Assembly (NCBI GenBank): GCA_009783985.1
Contig: WQVM01000011.1
Location: 1-33,796 of the forward strand
Direction: 5' to 3'
Source: Bacillota bacterium
GTDB lineage: Bacteria > Bacillota > Clostridia > Christensenellales > Pumilibacteraceae
Length of the DNA stretch: 33,796 bases
Positions 23,605 through 31,967 of the stretch are shown piece after piece. The first letter of the stretch is position 1. Each line of letters starts with the position of its first letter. The translations under genes and the position numbers were made by a program. Below the pieces are notes generated by a model. That model saw only the letters and a program-made list of their open reading frames with translations. It searched no databases and had not been told where the DNA came from.

Positions 23605-24591
23605 TTACTTCATTAACTTGATTTTACCCATAAAGTATTGACCAGCCCAAGTATCTTCAATCGGTCTATCCCAGTGAGAGATTGCCAATTTTTGGAGGTT
23701 TTCGAACATACTTTTGTCAACAGCTTTTTTGTCGTCACCGTAATTTTTCTTTTCGTCAAGTAGTGCTTGATATGCTTCCTTAGGAGCTTGTTTTGCGTGT
23801 TTCCAGAATATTGCCTCAAACGGCACATTGTCATAACGCCAAGGACGGAATATTAGATTGAAGTGAACCAGCTTAACATTACTCTCATCTATCCCCGGTT
23901 TTTCGAGCGGAATCTTATTCCATGTTTGCGGCAAGAATAATACTCTGCCACGGAATAGGCAGTTAAGATAGTCTTGGTCCTGAATTACCTCAAATTTTAC
24001 TTTGCCCAAAATATCAAAGAACTTCGCCTCAAAATTGTCCTTGCGTAGTAAATCAAGATTAAGCACAAGCATTCCTGCATTAAAATACCACGGAAGTTTG
24101 AACCCAAGATAAATCTCTACATATTTAGTCCATACATCAAAAGAGTTACAGGTTTCGCAGCAACATGCCGCCGCATAGTTGTTGTCTAGGTCATGATTAT
24201 ATAACTCAGAAATATCCGCGTTAAGAATCATATCGCTGTCCAAATAAATAGCCTTAGAATACTCAGGGAATAGCGTCGGTATAAAAATTCTAAAATATGT
24301 TGTTTTAGAGTAATAGTCACGCACATGGAAACCCGTACCACGCTCCTTACACAACTTAGTCATATCGTGTACCATTACCTTGATGTTGTTTCGGGTCAAA
24401 TCTGTATAAGACTTTTTCCACTTGTCGCTAAGGTTTTCGCACAAGATATTGATATGATATTCATATTTAGGACTGGCTTGACTTGTTACTGATTGAATAG
24501 ACGCGTGTAATAAAGCGGCATAGTTATCGTCCACCGCATAAAAAATCGGTACAATATTGTTTTTTGGTGTTGCTTTTGATGTTGTTTTCAT
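23605..24591 (-). CDS. Family 8 glycosyltransferase
   Basis: This 328-aa protein is a retaining glycosyltransferase of the GT8 type, which uses UDP-sugars with Mn2+. The sequence shows IPIFYAVDDNYAALLHASIQS near the N-terminus, YFRIFIPTLFPEYSKAIYLDSDMI with the metal-binding DxD (Asp118-Ser-Asp120), YFNAGMLVLNLDLLRK and QDQDYLNCLF, all typical of GT8 enzymes making glycans or lipopolysaccharide-like structures. The acceptor is unknown. It is first of its unit with its own promoter and a TAGGAGA ribosome binding site. It is divergent from the GH36 alpha-galactosidase, so both could handle galactose-containing glycans (inference). Confidence 0.9.
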   Translation of the reverse strand: MKTTSKATPKNNIVPIFYAVDDNYAALLHASIQSVTSQASPKYEYHINILCENLSDKWKKSYTDLTRNNIKVMVHDMTKLCKERGTGFHVRDYYSKTTYFRIFIPTLFPEYSKAIYLDSDMILNADISELYNHDLDNNYAAACCCETCNSFDVWTKYVEIYLGFKLPWYFNAGMLVLNLDLLRKDNFEAKFFDILGKVKFEVIQDQDYLNCLFRGRVLFLPQTWNKIPLEKPGIDESNVKLVHFNLIFRPWRYDNVPFEAIFWKHAKQAPKEAYQALLDEKKNYGDDKKAVDKSMFENLQKLAISHWDRPIEDTWAGQYFMGKIKLMK

Positions 24592-24635
24592 ATGATTATT
24601 TCTCCTATAGGACTCTTATACAAGCCTTACCTGAT

Positions 24636-24664
24636 ATTATATCACAACCCATATGATTTGACAA
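24636..24664 (-). promoter_or_regulatory. GT8 gene promoter
   Basis: On the minus strand TTGTCA (24664-24659), 17 nt, and TATAAT (24641-24636) give a start near 24629 and a leader of about 38 nt with a TAGGAGA ribosome binding site before the ATG at 24591. Confidence 0.75.
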
Positions 24665-24738
24665 AACATTTTTACGCACTAATCACAAATACTTTGCATT
24701 ACAAAAATTTTAATGCACACTACAAGCTACAAAATCAC

Positions 24739-24767
24739 TTGACAATAATATGCAGAAATTGTATTAT
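24739..24767 (+). promoter_or_regulatory. GH36 gene promoter, leaderless configuration
   Basis: TTGACA (24739-24744), 17 nt and TATTAT (24762-24767) are followed by 6 nt (TTTGGC) and ATG at 24774. The longer reading frame from the ATG at 24750 would lie upstream of the transcription start, which argues for 24774 as the true start. Confidence 0.7.
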
Positions 24768-24773
24768 TTTGGC

Positions 24774-27035
24774 ATGGCGATTAAGTATAATGGTAATACA
24801 AAAACTTTTTATCTTTCGGGCAAGAGTTTTGCTTATGTATTTGGGGTTAATCAGTTCGGCTATTTGCAAAATTATCATTTTGGCAAGCCTGTAGATGTGG
24901 CTGATGACCTAAGCTATATGTTTGTGCCTGTTGAGCGAGGATTGGCGGCATCTATTCCTGATAGTGCGGGGCGGCATAACGGGCTTGACACTATGCCGTT
25001 AGAGTATCCTTTTTTTGGCGGTAGCGATATGAGGCACGGGGCTTTTTTGAGTGTGAGTGACACGGGGCTACGACAAGAGGACCTAAGATATAAGAGTCAC
25101 AAAATCACTAAGGACAAACCGTCTATCAAGGGTCTACCCTCTCTTAGGCGTGGCGGACAGACATTGATTATTACTCTAGCGTCTAAGGCTGTCGAGGTCA
25201 AACTTTTTTATACTGTGTACGAAGACTGTAACACTATCGCTCGGCGGACTGTTATCAAAAATATCGGCTACAAAAATCTCAAATTAGAACGAGTCGCAAG
25301 TCTGTCGCTTGACCTGCCTAATATGAATTATGATATGGTATCACTATGGGGCAAGCATTGCGGTGAGCGTCATATAGAAAGAGCCCCCTTACGCAAGGGC
25401 ATACAGTCCGTGTACTCTCTAAGGGGTGCAAGCAGTCCGCATTTCAATCCGTTTTTGGCACTTTGTGACCCTAACGCAGATGAGCGGCAAGGTAATGTCA
25501 TCGGCATTAGCTACATATACGGAGGCAATTTTTTGATGTCGTGTGAGTGTGACTTTGTGGGTGGCACTAGGATTTATGCGGGCTTTCCTGACTTTGATTT
25601 TGGCTACAATATCCATAAGGGCGAGAGTTTTGAAACCCCCGAGACCGCCCTTGTTTTTTCGGATACAGGATTTGGCGGTATGAGCAGAAGCTACCACGAC
25701 CTATACCGAGGCTACCTTATCAACCCTAATTTCGCAAGTAATCCCCGCCCTATCGTTATCAATAATTGGGAAGCGACTTACTTTGATTTTGACGACGATA
25801 AGTTATGTAAAATAGTTGACGCCGCCGCCCCGTTAGGTATAGATACATTTGTGCTTGATGACGGGTGGTTTGGAAAACGCAATAGCGATACTTCGGGCTT
25901 AGGCGATTGGTATGTCAACAAAAACAAACTGCATAACGGACTGACAACTATTATTAACCGCTGTAAGGACAAGGGTATGAAATTCGGACTTTGGTTTGAG
26001 CCGGAAATGATATCGGAGGACAGCGACTTATTCAGGACGCACCCCGAATGGCGGATGCAAGTCCCTAACGCTAAGCCCTCCCCTAGCCGCAGTCAATATG
26101 TCCTCAACTTATCTCGGCAAGATGTGGTTGACTACCTCAAACAAACCTTAGGCGATATGCTCCGCACCCACGACATTTCCTATGTCAAATGGGACTACAA
26201 CCGCCATATAACTGATGTGCATTGCACCCTCCTTCCTCCCGAAAAACAACAGGAAATTCTCCATAGATATATGCTTGGGTTTTATGAGTTGGTGGAGTAT
26301 CTGACTACGACTTTTCCTCATGTGTTATTTGAGGGTTGTAGTAGCGGCGGCGGACGATTTGACCCCTCTATGCTACCTTACTTCCCGCAACATTGGACAA
26401 GCGACAACTCAGATGCGTGGGCAAGGACTTTTATACAGTATGGGACAAGTCTTTGTTATCCGCTCTCAAGTATGGCAGGTCATGTGAGTGTTTGTCCCAA
26501 TCATCAGACGGGTCGCAACACACCCCTAGAATCCCGTGGAATTATGGCATCTCTCTGTGCCTTTGGCTACGAACTTGACATATCCCAAATGAGTGACCAC
26601 GAGCGTGCCATAGTCAAAACTCAAATCGAGGTCTACAGGCGAGATATTAGTCCCCTTATCCTAAACGGCGACTTATACAGACTCAAAAGTCCTTTTGAGG
26701 GCAACTTAGTCAATAATAGTTTTGCTTTTTTGGTAGTGTCCAAAGACAAACAAAAAGCCCTGTTAGCATATATGCAAGGCACTTCGGAATGTAGTCCCGC
26801 ACCCAAAACTCTCAAACTCGACGGACTAAATCCCCGCCAAAAATACAAGTTAAGCCGAGTCCATTTTGACCCCGCCACAAAAAACAGAAAACCACTAGGC
26901 GGTTTCCCCTCAGCATACACAGACAGCTTTGACACCATTGCCCTAAGTGGCTCAACCCTTATGAGTTGCGGAGTACCGCTACCCTCTTTCGGATGGGATT
27001 TCGGTGCGGTGATGTATCTGGTAGAACAAGTCTAA
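24774..27035 (+). CDS. Alpha-galactosidase, glycoside hydrolase family 36
   Basis: This 753-aa cytosolic enzyme (no signal peptide) hydrolyses terminal alpha-galactosides such as raffinose, melibiose and stachyose. GH36 landmarks are FVLDDGWFGKRNSD, GMKFGLWFEPEMIS, the nucleophile Asp474 in YVKWDYNRHITD, and the acid/base Asp544 in HWTSDNSDAWAR preceded by CSSGGGRFDP. Length is right for the 700-750-aa Firmicute type. The ATG at 24774 is chosen over one at 24750 because the promoter's -10 lies between them; an mRNA starting here would be leaderless. No sugar transporter or regulator accompanies it. It nearly touches the convergent small membrane gene (6-nt gap) with no terminator between. Confidence 0.95.
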   Translation: MAIKYNGNTKTFYLSGKSFAYVFGVNQFGYLQNYHFGKPVDVADDLSYMFVPVERGLAASIPDSAGRHNGLDTMPLEYPFFGGSDMRHGAFLSVSDTGLRQEDLRYKSHKITKDKPSIKGLPSLRRGGQTLIITLASKAVEVKLFYTVYEDCNTIARRTVIKNIGYKNLKLERVASLSLDLPNMNYDMVSLWGKHCGERHIERAPLRKGIQSVYSLRGASSPHFNPFLALCDPNADERQGNVIGISYIYGGNFLMSCECDFVGGTRIYAGFPDFDFGYNIHKGESFETPETALVFSDTGFGGMSRSYHDLYRGYLINPNFASNPRPIVINNWEATYFDFDDDKLCKIVDAAAPLGIDTFVLDDGWFGKRNSDTSGLGDWYVNKNKLHNGLTTIINRCKDKGMKFGLWFEPEMISEDSDLFRTHPEWRMQVPNAKPSPSRSQYVLNLSRQDVVDYLKQTLGDMLRTHDISYVKWDYNRHITDVHCTLLPPEKQQEILHRYMLGFYELVEYLTTTFPHVLFEGCSSGGGRFDPSMLPYFPQHWTSDNSDAWARTFIQYGTSLCYPLSSMAGHVSVCPNHQTGRNTPLESRGIMASLCAFGYELDISQMSDHERAIVKTQIEVYRRDISPLILNGDLYRLKSPFEGNLVNNSFAFLVVSKDKQKALLAYMQGTSECSPAPKTLKLDGLNPRQKYKLSRVHFDPATKNRKPLGGFPSAYTDSFDTIALSGSTLMSCGVPLPSFGWDFGAVMYLVEQV

Positions 27036-27041
27036 GGAAGT

Positions 27042-27254
27042 CTACCATCGCCGTGAGAAAACTCTGCGAAGATTAGACGGATTGTCACGCCAAAACCAAA
27101 TAGCAGCGGTTATTAACACTATCGATGCTATTAACCAAAGGACAAGAAGAATAATTTTTGTCTTGTCTTTTTTGTGTCTGCAAATATAATAGCTTACATA
27201 CACAATTAAAAATAGGAATAATGCTAAGGTTATAACAAAAATAATGTTGTCCAT
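27042..27254 (-). CDS. Small two-span membrane protein (70 aa)
   Basis: I do not recognise this protein. It starts MDNIIFVITLALFLFLIVYV, giving a first membrane segment (about 4-25), a basic turn CRHKKDKTK, a second segment (ILLVLWLIASIVLITAAIWFW, about 36-56) and a basic tail DNPSNLRRVFSRRW. The ATG at 27254 lies exactly 6 nt after a TATAAT box. It is divergent from an HTH gene and both share a perfect 16-bp inverted repeat, so the HTH protein may control it. Small membrane protein plus HTH repressor pairs include toxin-like modules, but nothing in the sequence proves that here. Confidence 0.7.
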   Translation of the reverse strand: MDNIIFVITLALFLFLIVYVSYYICRHKKDKTKIILLVLWLIASIVLITAAIWFWRDNPSNLRRVFSRRW

Positions 27255-27260
27255 AATTAT

Positions 27261-27318
27261 ATTATAACACAGCACAAATGCCGAGTCAAGTATTTATTCG
27301 GCATTTGTGCTGTATAAT
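27261..27318. promoter_or_regulatory. Divergent leaderless promoters in a perfect inverted repeat
   Basis: ACAGCACAAATGCCGA (27269-27284) and TCGGCATTTGTGCTGT (27298-27313) are perfect 16-bp complements around 13 nt. On the minus strand TTGACT (27289-27284), 17 nt and TATAAT (27266-27261) lie 6 nt before the ATG at 27254. On the plus strand TATAAT (27313-27318) lies 7 nt before the ATG at 27326, with no good -35. The repeat is placed as an operator for the HTH protein (inference). Confidence 0.7.
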
Positions 27319-27325
27319 ATTTTTT

Positions 27326-27550
27326 ATGAAAACTTTCGGAGATAAAATAAAAGAATTACGGGAAGAAAAAGGTCTTTCAATTTTAGCGCTTAGCAAACTT
27401 CTTGATGTTAATGACAGAACAGTAGGGCGTTGGGAAAAAGGCATATGCGACATCACTTCAAACCTAATTAAACTCTCATTATTTTTTGATGTAACATCGG
27501 ATTATCTCTTAGGGCTAGAAGACGAATACGGCAACAAAATAAAACCCTAA
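27326..27550 (+). CDS. HTH (XRE/Cro-CI type) transcriptional regulator, 74 aa
   Basis: This 74-aa protein is a single Xre-type helix-turn-helix domain: MKTFGDKIKELREEKGLSILALSKLLDVNDRTVGRWEKGICDITSNLIKL, with the recognition region DRTVGRWEKG followed by SLFFDVTSDYLLGLEDE, the usual XRE ending. It has no further domain. The start at 27326 is 7 nt after a TATAAT and lies outside the inverted repeat; the longer reading frame from 27278 would be translated from the operator. It is probably an autorepressor that also controls the divergent small membrane protein. Confidence 0.85.
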   Translation: MKTFGDKIKELREEKGLSILALSKLLDVNDRTVGRWEKGICDITSNLIKLSLFFDVTSDYLLGLEDEYGNKIKP

Positions 27551-27735
27551 CCTCCCCTTTTAGACCATTGTTGTTCAAAGGGTGTGAAGATAAATCTATC
27601 CTAATTATCGTCATTACTACGACTTTTTTTCTAAGGCGGATTGCTTCGTTCCTCGCCCTCGCAAAGGATAATGGGATAAGTTTCAAATGCTTGCCCCTAC
27701 ACTTGGGAAAGCAACTACATTAGAAAACCCAATCG

Positions 27736-27829
27736 TAGGGGCGGGCGTCCCCGACCGCCCGAACAACATTATCCACATTAAAAAAATAAGGATAATACTA
27801 TTAGGCGATCGGGGACGCCCGCCCCTACG
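27736..27829. repeat. GC-rich hairpin (GTAGGGGCGGGCG family)
   Basis: The arms TCGTAGGGGCGGGCGTCCCC and GGGGACGCCCGCCCCTACG enclose GACCGCCCGAAC and TATTAGGCGATC with an AT-rich centre. The 352-nt gap 27551-27902 otherwise holds only a degraded half of a GTCATTGCGAGG palindrome (about 27640-27665) and a broken GC-rich half near 27690-27706; no gene is seen. Confidence 0.85.
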
Positions 27830-27866
27830 GCTAGTCTAACAATACAACAAAAAGCTGCTTTTTTAC

Positions 27867-27896
27867 TTGACAAAATAATTGCCGTTACCTTATAAT
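27867..27896 (+). promoter_or_regulatory. Zinc-ribbon gene promoter, leaderless configuration
   Basis: TTGACA (27867-27872), 18 nt and TATAAT (27891-27896) are followed by 6 nt (ACACTT) and ATG at 27903. Both boxes are perfect consensus. There is no ribosome binding site. Confidence 0.75.
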
Positions 27897-27902
27897 ACAC
27901 TT

Positions 27903-28910
27903 ATGGATGATGTGGTAAAATGCTCTAGTTGCAATGCTAATACTGAAGTAAAGGATAATCAACGCAAATCGTTTTGCACTTTTTGCGGAACTAAGGTTGC
28001 CGATTGGGACGACCCCCATTTTGGCAACAATATGACTAATGCTAAGTTTTGGGAAAAGCGTGCCGAACAAATACAAGCTGACTTAGGCGGAAATTGGCTG
28101 AATGAGTTGACTTCTGGCAATCTCGGCTTTGGCTTTGACACTGCGGATTCTAACAATTTTGAGGAGCTTTTTAATACCGATTTTAGCTTAAAATCATTGA
28201 TATTCGGAAAAAAATCCAAGCCTAAAATAGATACAAAAACTTATCTCTACTATAAAGGTGATAAATCCGTAAAGGATAAGCAGCTAGACAAGTTGGTTCA
28301 ATCAAAAAAACATCTCTTTATCTATGCCGACGAGAATACTATCAAAACCTTTGGCAAAGAAGTGCGAGAAAACACTCTCTCCGGCAATTACGCAGATGCA
28401 TACTCTTATGTCGCAAATATCAAACTCATACCAAAATTAGGCGACCATTACGCTCTAACTGCCGGAATTATCAAAAGTGTTTTTTATTATAAACCTTACA
28501 ACGATTTTGCAGAAATTGCAGAAGGATTAGCTACAACCAATTCCGCACTTACAAAAGTGCCTGCTTCTCACAAAGTAATCTATTGTTCTGTATCTATGAG
28601 ATATATGTGTCAAGTTGCCGCCAAGCTATTTGAGGATTGCTATCTTGACCGTGGGGATAAATGGTTTGTAGAAACAATGTCAAGATTGTTTCATTTTTTA
28701 GAGATTGTTTTAACATTAGTGCCTGTCACGGAATGTGTTAAAGTCGAGTACGGAGATGATTTTAAGCGTGCTTTCGCCAAAATGCATAGCTCTTGTCCCC
28801 CGATTTTGGCTAGACTCAAGAGTCTTGTCGCCAAAAACTCTGACGAACTCAAAAAACTTGAACGAATTGAAAAACGCCTAGACGCTTCTGCAAAAGAATT
28901 AGCATTATAA
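27903..28910 (+). CDS. Zinc-ribbon protein of unknown function, 335 aa
   Basis: The N-terminus MDDVVKCSSCNANTEVKDNQRKSFCTFCGTK carries a CX2C-X14-CX2C zinc ribbon (Cys7, Cys10, Cys25, Cys28). The rest is soluble, without membrane segments, mostly helical, and I do not recognise it; parts include FLEIVLTLVPVTECVKVEYGDDFKRAF and a C-terminal coiled-coil-like ELKKLERIEKRLDASAKEL. Zinc-ribbon plus helical proteins of this sort are common in Firmicutes and often unnamed. It stands alone with a strong leaderless promoter and is bracketed by GC-rich hairpin repeats. The start at 27903 is set by the -10 box; an upstream TTG reading frame would lie in the promoter. Confidence 0.75.
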   Translation: MDDVVKCSSCNANTEVKDNQRKSFCTFCGTKVADWDDPHFGNNMTNAKFWEKRAEQIQADLGGNWLNELTSGNLGFGFDTADSNNFEELFNTDFSLKSLIFGKKSKPKIDTKTYLYYKGDKSVKDKQLDKLVQSKKHLFIYADENTIKTFGKEVRENTLSGNYADAYSYVANIKLIPKLGDHYALTAGIIKSVFYYKPYNDFAEIAEGLATTNSALTKVPASHKVIYCSVSMRYMCQVAAKLFEDCYLDRGDKWFVETMSRLFHFLEIVLTLVPVTECVKVEYGDDFKRAFAKMHSSCPPILARLKSLVAKNSDELKKLERIEKRLDASAKELAL

Positions 28911-28916
28911 CGACCA

Positions 28917-29022
28917 AAGTATTCGGGACGCCGAGGACGGCGTCCCCTACGACTAGACAACAGACAGCACTTGAGTAGTCCTATTTGTAGAGGACACCGT
29001 CCTCGGCGTCCCGAATATCGTC
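28917..29022. repeat. GC-rich inverted repeat (ATTCGGGACGCCG family)
   Basis: The arms TATTCGGGACGCCGAGGACG at the left and CGTCCTCGGCGTCCCGAATA at the right are complementary, with inner segments GCGTCCCCTAC and GTAGAGGACACC also pairing. The orientation of the GTAGGG motif is inside-out relative to the copies at 4.7 and 10.7-11.1 kb. Confidence 0.85.
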
Positions 29023-29031
29023 ATACTACAC

Positions 29032-29075
29032 AAAAAAGTCCTATTATAGCACTTACGCTACAATAGGACTTTTTT
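29032..29075. terminator. Bidirectional intrinsic terminator between the zinc-ribbon gene and tex
   Basis: AAAAAAGTCCTATT and AATAGGACTTTTTT form a 14-bp stem around a 16-nt loop. It can stop transcription of the zinc-ribbon gene on the plus strand and of tex on the minus strand. Confidence 0.88.
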
Positions 29076-29076
29076 G

Positions 29077-29248
29077 AGGCTTATTTGCTGACCTAAAGTG
29101 ATTAGATAGTGTGTGAATTTTTGTGATGTGGATTGCCCTCAAAAGCCTGCGCCTTGGCGCGTAGCAACGCTACGCAACAAGTTTGAGAGCAATCCACATC
29201 GCTAATAAGACACCGCTAAATGATTGCTTTAGGTCAGTAAATAAGCCT
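29077..29248. repeat. Structured four-stem element, copy 2
   Basis: The outer stem pairs AGGCTTATTTGCTGACCTAA with its complement at 29227-29248 (22 bp, one mismatch). The next stem is TAGTGTGTG with CACCGCTA. The inner stem is GATGTGGATTGCCCTCAAA (29125-29143) with its complement at 29182-29200 (one mismatch). The apical hairpin CTTGGC-GCGTAGC-AAC-GCTACGC-AA-CAAG follows. It shares AGTGATTAGATAG, AAAAGCCTGCG, CTTGG and TAAGACACCGCTA with the copy at 23427-23603 in the same orientation, while the paired arms differ and stay complementary. The tex stop codon (29247-29249) overlaps the last two bases. Confidence 0.85.
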
Positions 29249-31880
29249 ATTTCTTATCCATTCCGTACTTGCCTTTGAGGGCTGCCATCATTTCATCTAT
29301 GCTTTGAGGCTTAGATGATGTTTCTTGTTTTTGTACGGGTTGCTTGTCTATATAACTACCTGAGAAATTATTGCGAGGCGGGCGGTCTCCACGGGGAGCA
29401 AAGTTAGGTCTGTCGCCTCTGTCCTCACGGGGCTTAAAGCCCCCTTCTCGTCTTACGGCTTGCTCTTGGCTAAGCGGTCTGACATCTTCTATCGCACCGC
29501 TTTTTTCTAGCTCCTCGTATTCTTTTTCTGCAAGTATAATAAGCTCTCGCTCTTGCTCTCTGGTCATTCTTACCGGTCTGTCACCTTGCGGTCTATCGGC
29601 TTTTGGGCGGTCTGACTTAGGTCTGTCAACCTTCTTTTGGTCATCAAGGAAGTTGCGGTTGACTACACGCTTAGCTCCCCCGTCCTCTTTTTTGACTTGC
29701 GGTACGGCGTGTTCTGACTTCATAGTCAAACCGATTCTGTTTTTGGCTACATCAACCTCTAGCACCCTAACTTTGACTGCTTGCCCTACTTTAAGTTTTT
29801 CGGACGGATGTTTGATATAGTCGTCGCTGATTTGGCTCAGGTGTAGCAAGCCGTCATGATGGACACCAATATCCACAAAAGCACCAAAGTCAATAACATT
29901 ACGCACAACACCGTCAAGAATCATACCTGCCTCTAAATCCTTGATTTCCATAAGGTCGGCTCTAAGCACAGGCGGTGGCAAGCTGTCTCTTATATCACGA
30001 CCGGGACGGAGCATTTCCTCCACGCAGTCAATAAGTGTTACCGCACCGATACCGACTTCCAAAGCAACTACCTCGGTTCCGTCCGCAGTTATTTTATTTT
30101 TGACTTCGCCTATAACACTCGGCTCAACAGTCTTGACGCCGTATTTTTCTAACACCTTATTGATAGCAACATAAGCCTCTGGGTGGACACCCGTATTATC
30201 AAGCGGGTTGCTTCCGCCAAGTATTCTTAAAAAGCCGGCGCATTGCTCATACGCTTTCGGACCTAGCTTAGGGACTTTGCGTAATTCTTCTCTGGTCTCA
30301 AAAGGTTTAGCTTTGCGATACTCGGCAATATTTTTTGCTATAGTAGAGTTAAGTCCTGCAACCCGTCCAAGCAAACTCGGACTTGCCGTATTAAGGTCAA
30401 CACCTACGCTGTTAACGCAATCCTCAACTACACCCTCTAACGCCTCGGTCAATCTCTTTTGCGGCATATCGTGCTGATACTGTCCTACACCGATACTCTT
30501 AACATCAATCTTGATAAGCTCGGCAAGCGGGTCGATAAGTCGTCTGGCGATAGAGATAGCACCCCTAATCGTAACATCATAATCAGGAAACTCCTCCGCA
30601 CCCACTTTGCTCGCACTATAAACACTCGCCCCAGCCTCGTTGACTACCGCATAGCTGATAGGCAGATTATTTTCTTTGATAAGTCCGGCTACAAAAATCT
30701 CTGTCTCTTTGCTTGCTGTACCGTTACCTATACTGATAACATTAACCTTGTGTTTATTGATTAAACCGACAACCTTAAGCGCCGCATCCTTTGAACGCTC
30801 TTCACTCATAGTTACATAGATAACGCCGTGGTCAAGAACATTTCCGCTGCTGTCAACAACAGCCATCTTACATCCTGTACGGTATCCGGGGTCAAGCCCA
30901 AGCACAACCTTGCCTTTAAGAGGAGGTTGCATAAGCAAAGGTTTAAGATTAGACTCAAACATCTTAATCGCCTGCTCGTTAGCTATATCGGTAAGGTCGC
31001 TCCTCACCTCACGCTCAATGGACGGGAAAATCAATCTGGCATAACTGTCCTTAATTGCCTCATCTATAATAGCGTCAAATCCACTTGACTTCTTAAAAGC
31101 TTGCGTCATAGCGGCGATACAACGCTCATCGTCTACCTTGATAGAGGCTTTGAGGCATTCCTCATTTTCGCCCCTGTTGATAGCCAAAATCCTATGCGAC
31201 GGAATAGACCCGATACGCTCCTCGTACTCTTTGTACATCTCGTAAGTGTGTATCTTGTCTTTAAGTTTTTTCTTAGCCTCTTCGTCATCTTCCTTAAAGC
31301 TAAAGCAAGACGCAATAGAACCCTCAGCATTAAGAATCCGCCTAAGGTTTTTACGGTTAGCCGCATCGTCGCTCATTATCTCGGCGATAATATCTCTTGC
31401 ACCGTCAATACAATCTTTGGTCGTTTCAAGCCCTTTTTCGGCATCGATATACGGAGCGGCAAGCTCGTCAAGATTTACCTCTTGCATTTCTTGTGCCCAA
31501 ATAATATCGGCAAGCGGTTGCAAGCCTTTTTCGATAGCCACACTCGCCCGTGTTTTCTTTTTGGGCTTATACGGTCTATAAATATCCTCAACTTCGGTAA
31601 GAGTTTGGGCGGCGGCAAGTGCAAGAGCTAACTCGTCCGTCCATTTGCCTTGCTCGGTAATAGACGCGGTTACTTCCTCTTTACGCTTAACTAAATTCTG
31701 CAAATAACTCAAACGCTCTGCAAAATCACGCAAAACTTGGTCGTCACACTCGCCGTGCATTTCTTTCCTATATCTCGCAATAAAAGGAATAGTGTTGCCC
31801 TCGCCGATAAGCGAAATTATATTCGCACTATACTCAGGCTTTAGCTTAAACTCTTCTGATAACTTAAGGGTAATGTCCAT
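29247..31880 (-). CDS. tex: Tex-type RNA-binding transcriptional accessory protein with a long basic tail
   Basis: This 877-aa protein has the Tex order: an N-terminal helical region, YqgF/RNase H-like domain (VVLGLDPGYRTGCKMAVVD..., ISIGNGTASKETE), HhH region (LNSTIAKNIAEYRKAKPF, RKVPKLGPKAYEQCAGFLRI) and an S1 domain (GMILDGVVRNVIDFGAFVDIGVHHDGLLHLSQIS) ending near residue 720. Typical Tex stops soon after; this one adds about 155 residues with DRPKSDRPKADRPQGDRP repeats, RGD-rich segments and a C-terminal EMMAALKGKYGMDKK. Such tails often bind nucleic acid. The start ATG at 31880 has a distant GGAG. Its promoter lies about 90 nt upstream. The stop codon overlaps the structured element. Confidence 0.93.
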   Translation of the reverse strand: MDITLKLSEEFKLKPEYSANIISLIGEGNTIPFIARYRKEMHGECDDQVLRDFAERLSYLQNLVKRKEEVTASITEQGKWTDELALALAAAQTLTEVEDIYRPYKPKKKTRASVAIEKGLQPLADIIWAQEMQEVNLDELAAPYIDAEKGLETTKDCIDGARDIIAEIMSDDAANRKNLRRILNAEGSIASCFSFKEDDEEAKKKLKDKIHTYEMYKEYEERIGSIPSHRILAINRGENEECLKASIKVDDERCIAAMTQAFKKSSGFDAIIDEAIKDSYARLIFPSIEREVRSDLTDIANEQAIKMFESNLKPLLMQPPLKGKVVLGLDPGYRTGCKMAVVDSSGNVLDHGVIYVTMSEERSKDAALKVVGLINKHKVNVISIGNGTASKETEIFVAGLIKENNLPISYAVVNEAGASVYSASKVGAEEFPDYDVTIRGAISIARRLIDPLAELIKIDVKSIGVGQYQHDMPQKRLTEALEGVVEDCVNSVGVDLNTASPSLLGRVAGLNSTIAKNIAEYRKAKPFETREELRKVPKLGPKAYEQCAGFLRILGGSNPLDNTGVHPEAYVAINKVLEKYGVKTVEPSVIGEVKNKITADGTEVVALEVGIGAVTLIDCVEEMLRPGRDIRDSLPPPVLRADLMEIKDLEAGMILDGVVRNVIDFGAFVDIGVHHDGLLHLSQISDDYIKHPSEKLKVGQAVKVRVLEVDVAKNRIGLTMKSEHAVPQVKKEDGGAKRVVNRNFLDDQKKVDRPKSDRPKADRPQGDRPVRMTREQERELIILAEKEYEELEKSGAIEDVRPLSQEQAVRREGGFKPREDRGDRPNFAPRGDRPPRNNFSGSYIDKQPVQKQETSSKPQSIDEMMAALKGKYGMDKK

Positions 31881-31967
31881 AGATGTAATTTTTTCTCCGT
31901 TATATACACGGGACTTAGGTCAGCCACTCCACCGACCCCAAATCCCACGCTAAATAATAATAACCAT

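Noticed and set aside
24750-24773. Upstream ATG at 24750 for the GH36 gene
   Set aside because: It lies between the -35 and -10 boxes, upstream of the predicted transcription start, and lacks a ribosome binding site.
27640-27706. Possible further gene fragment after the HTH gene
   Set aside because: The sequence is a degraded half of GTCATTGCGAGG and GTAGGGGC repeats, not coding.
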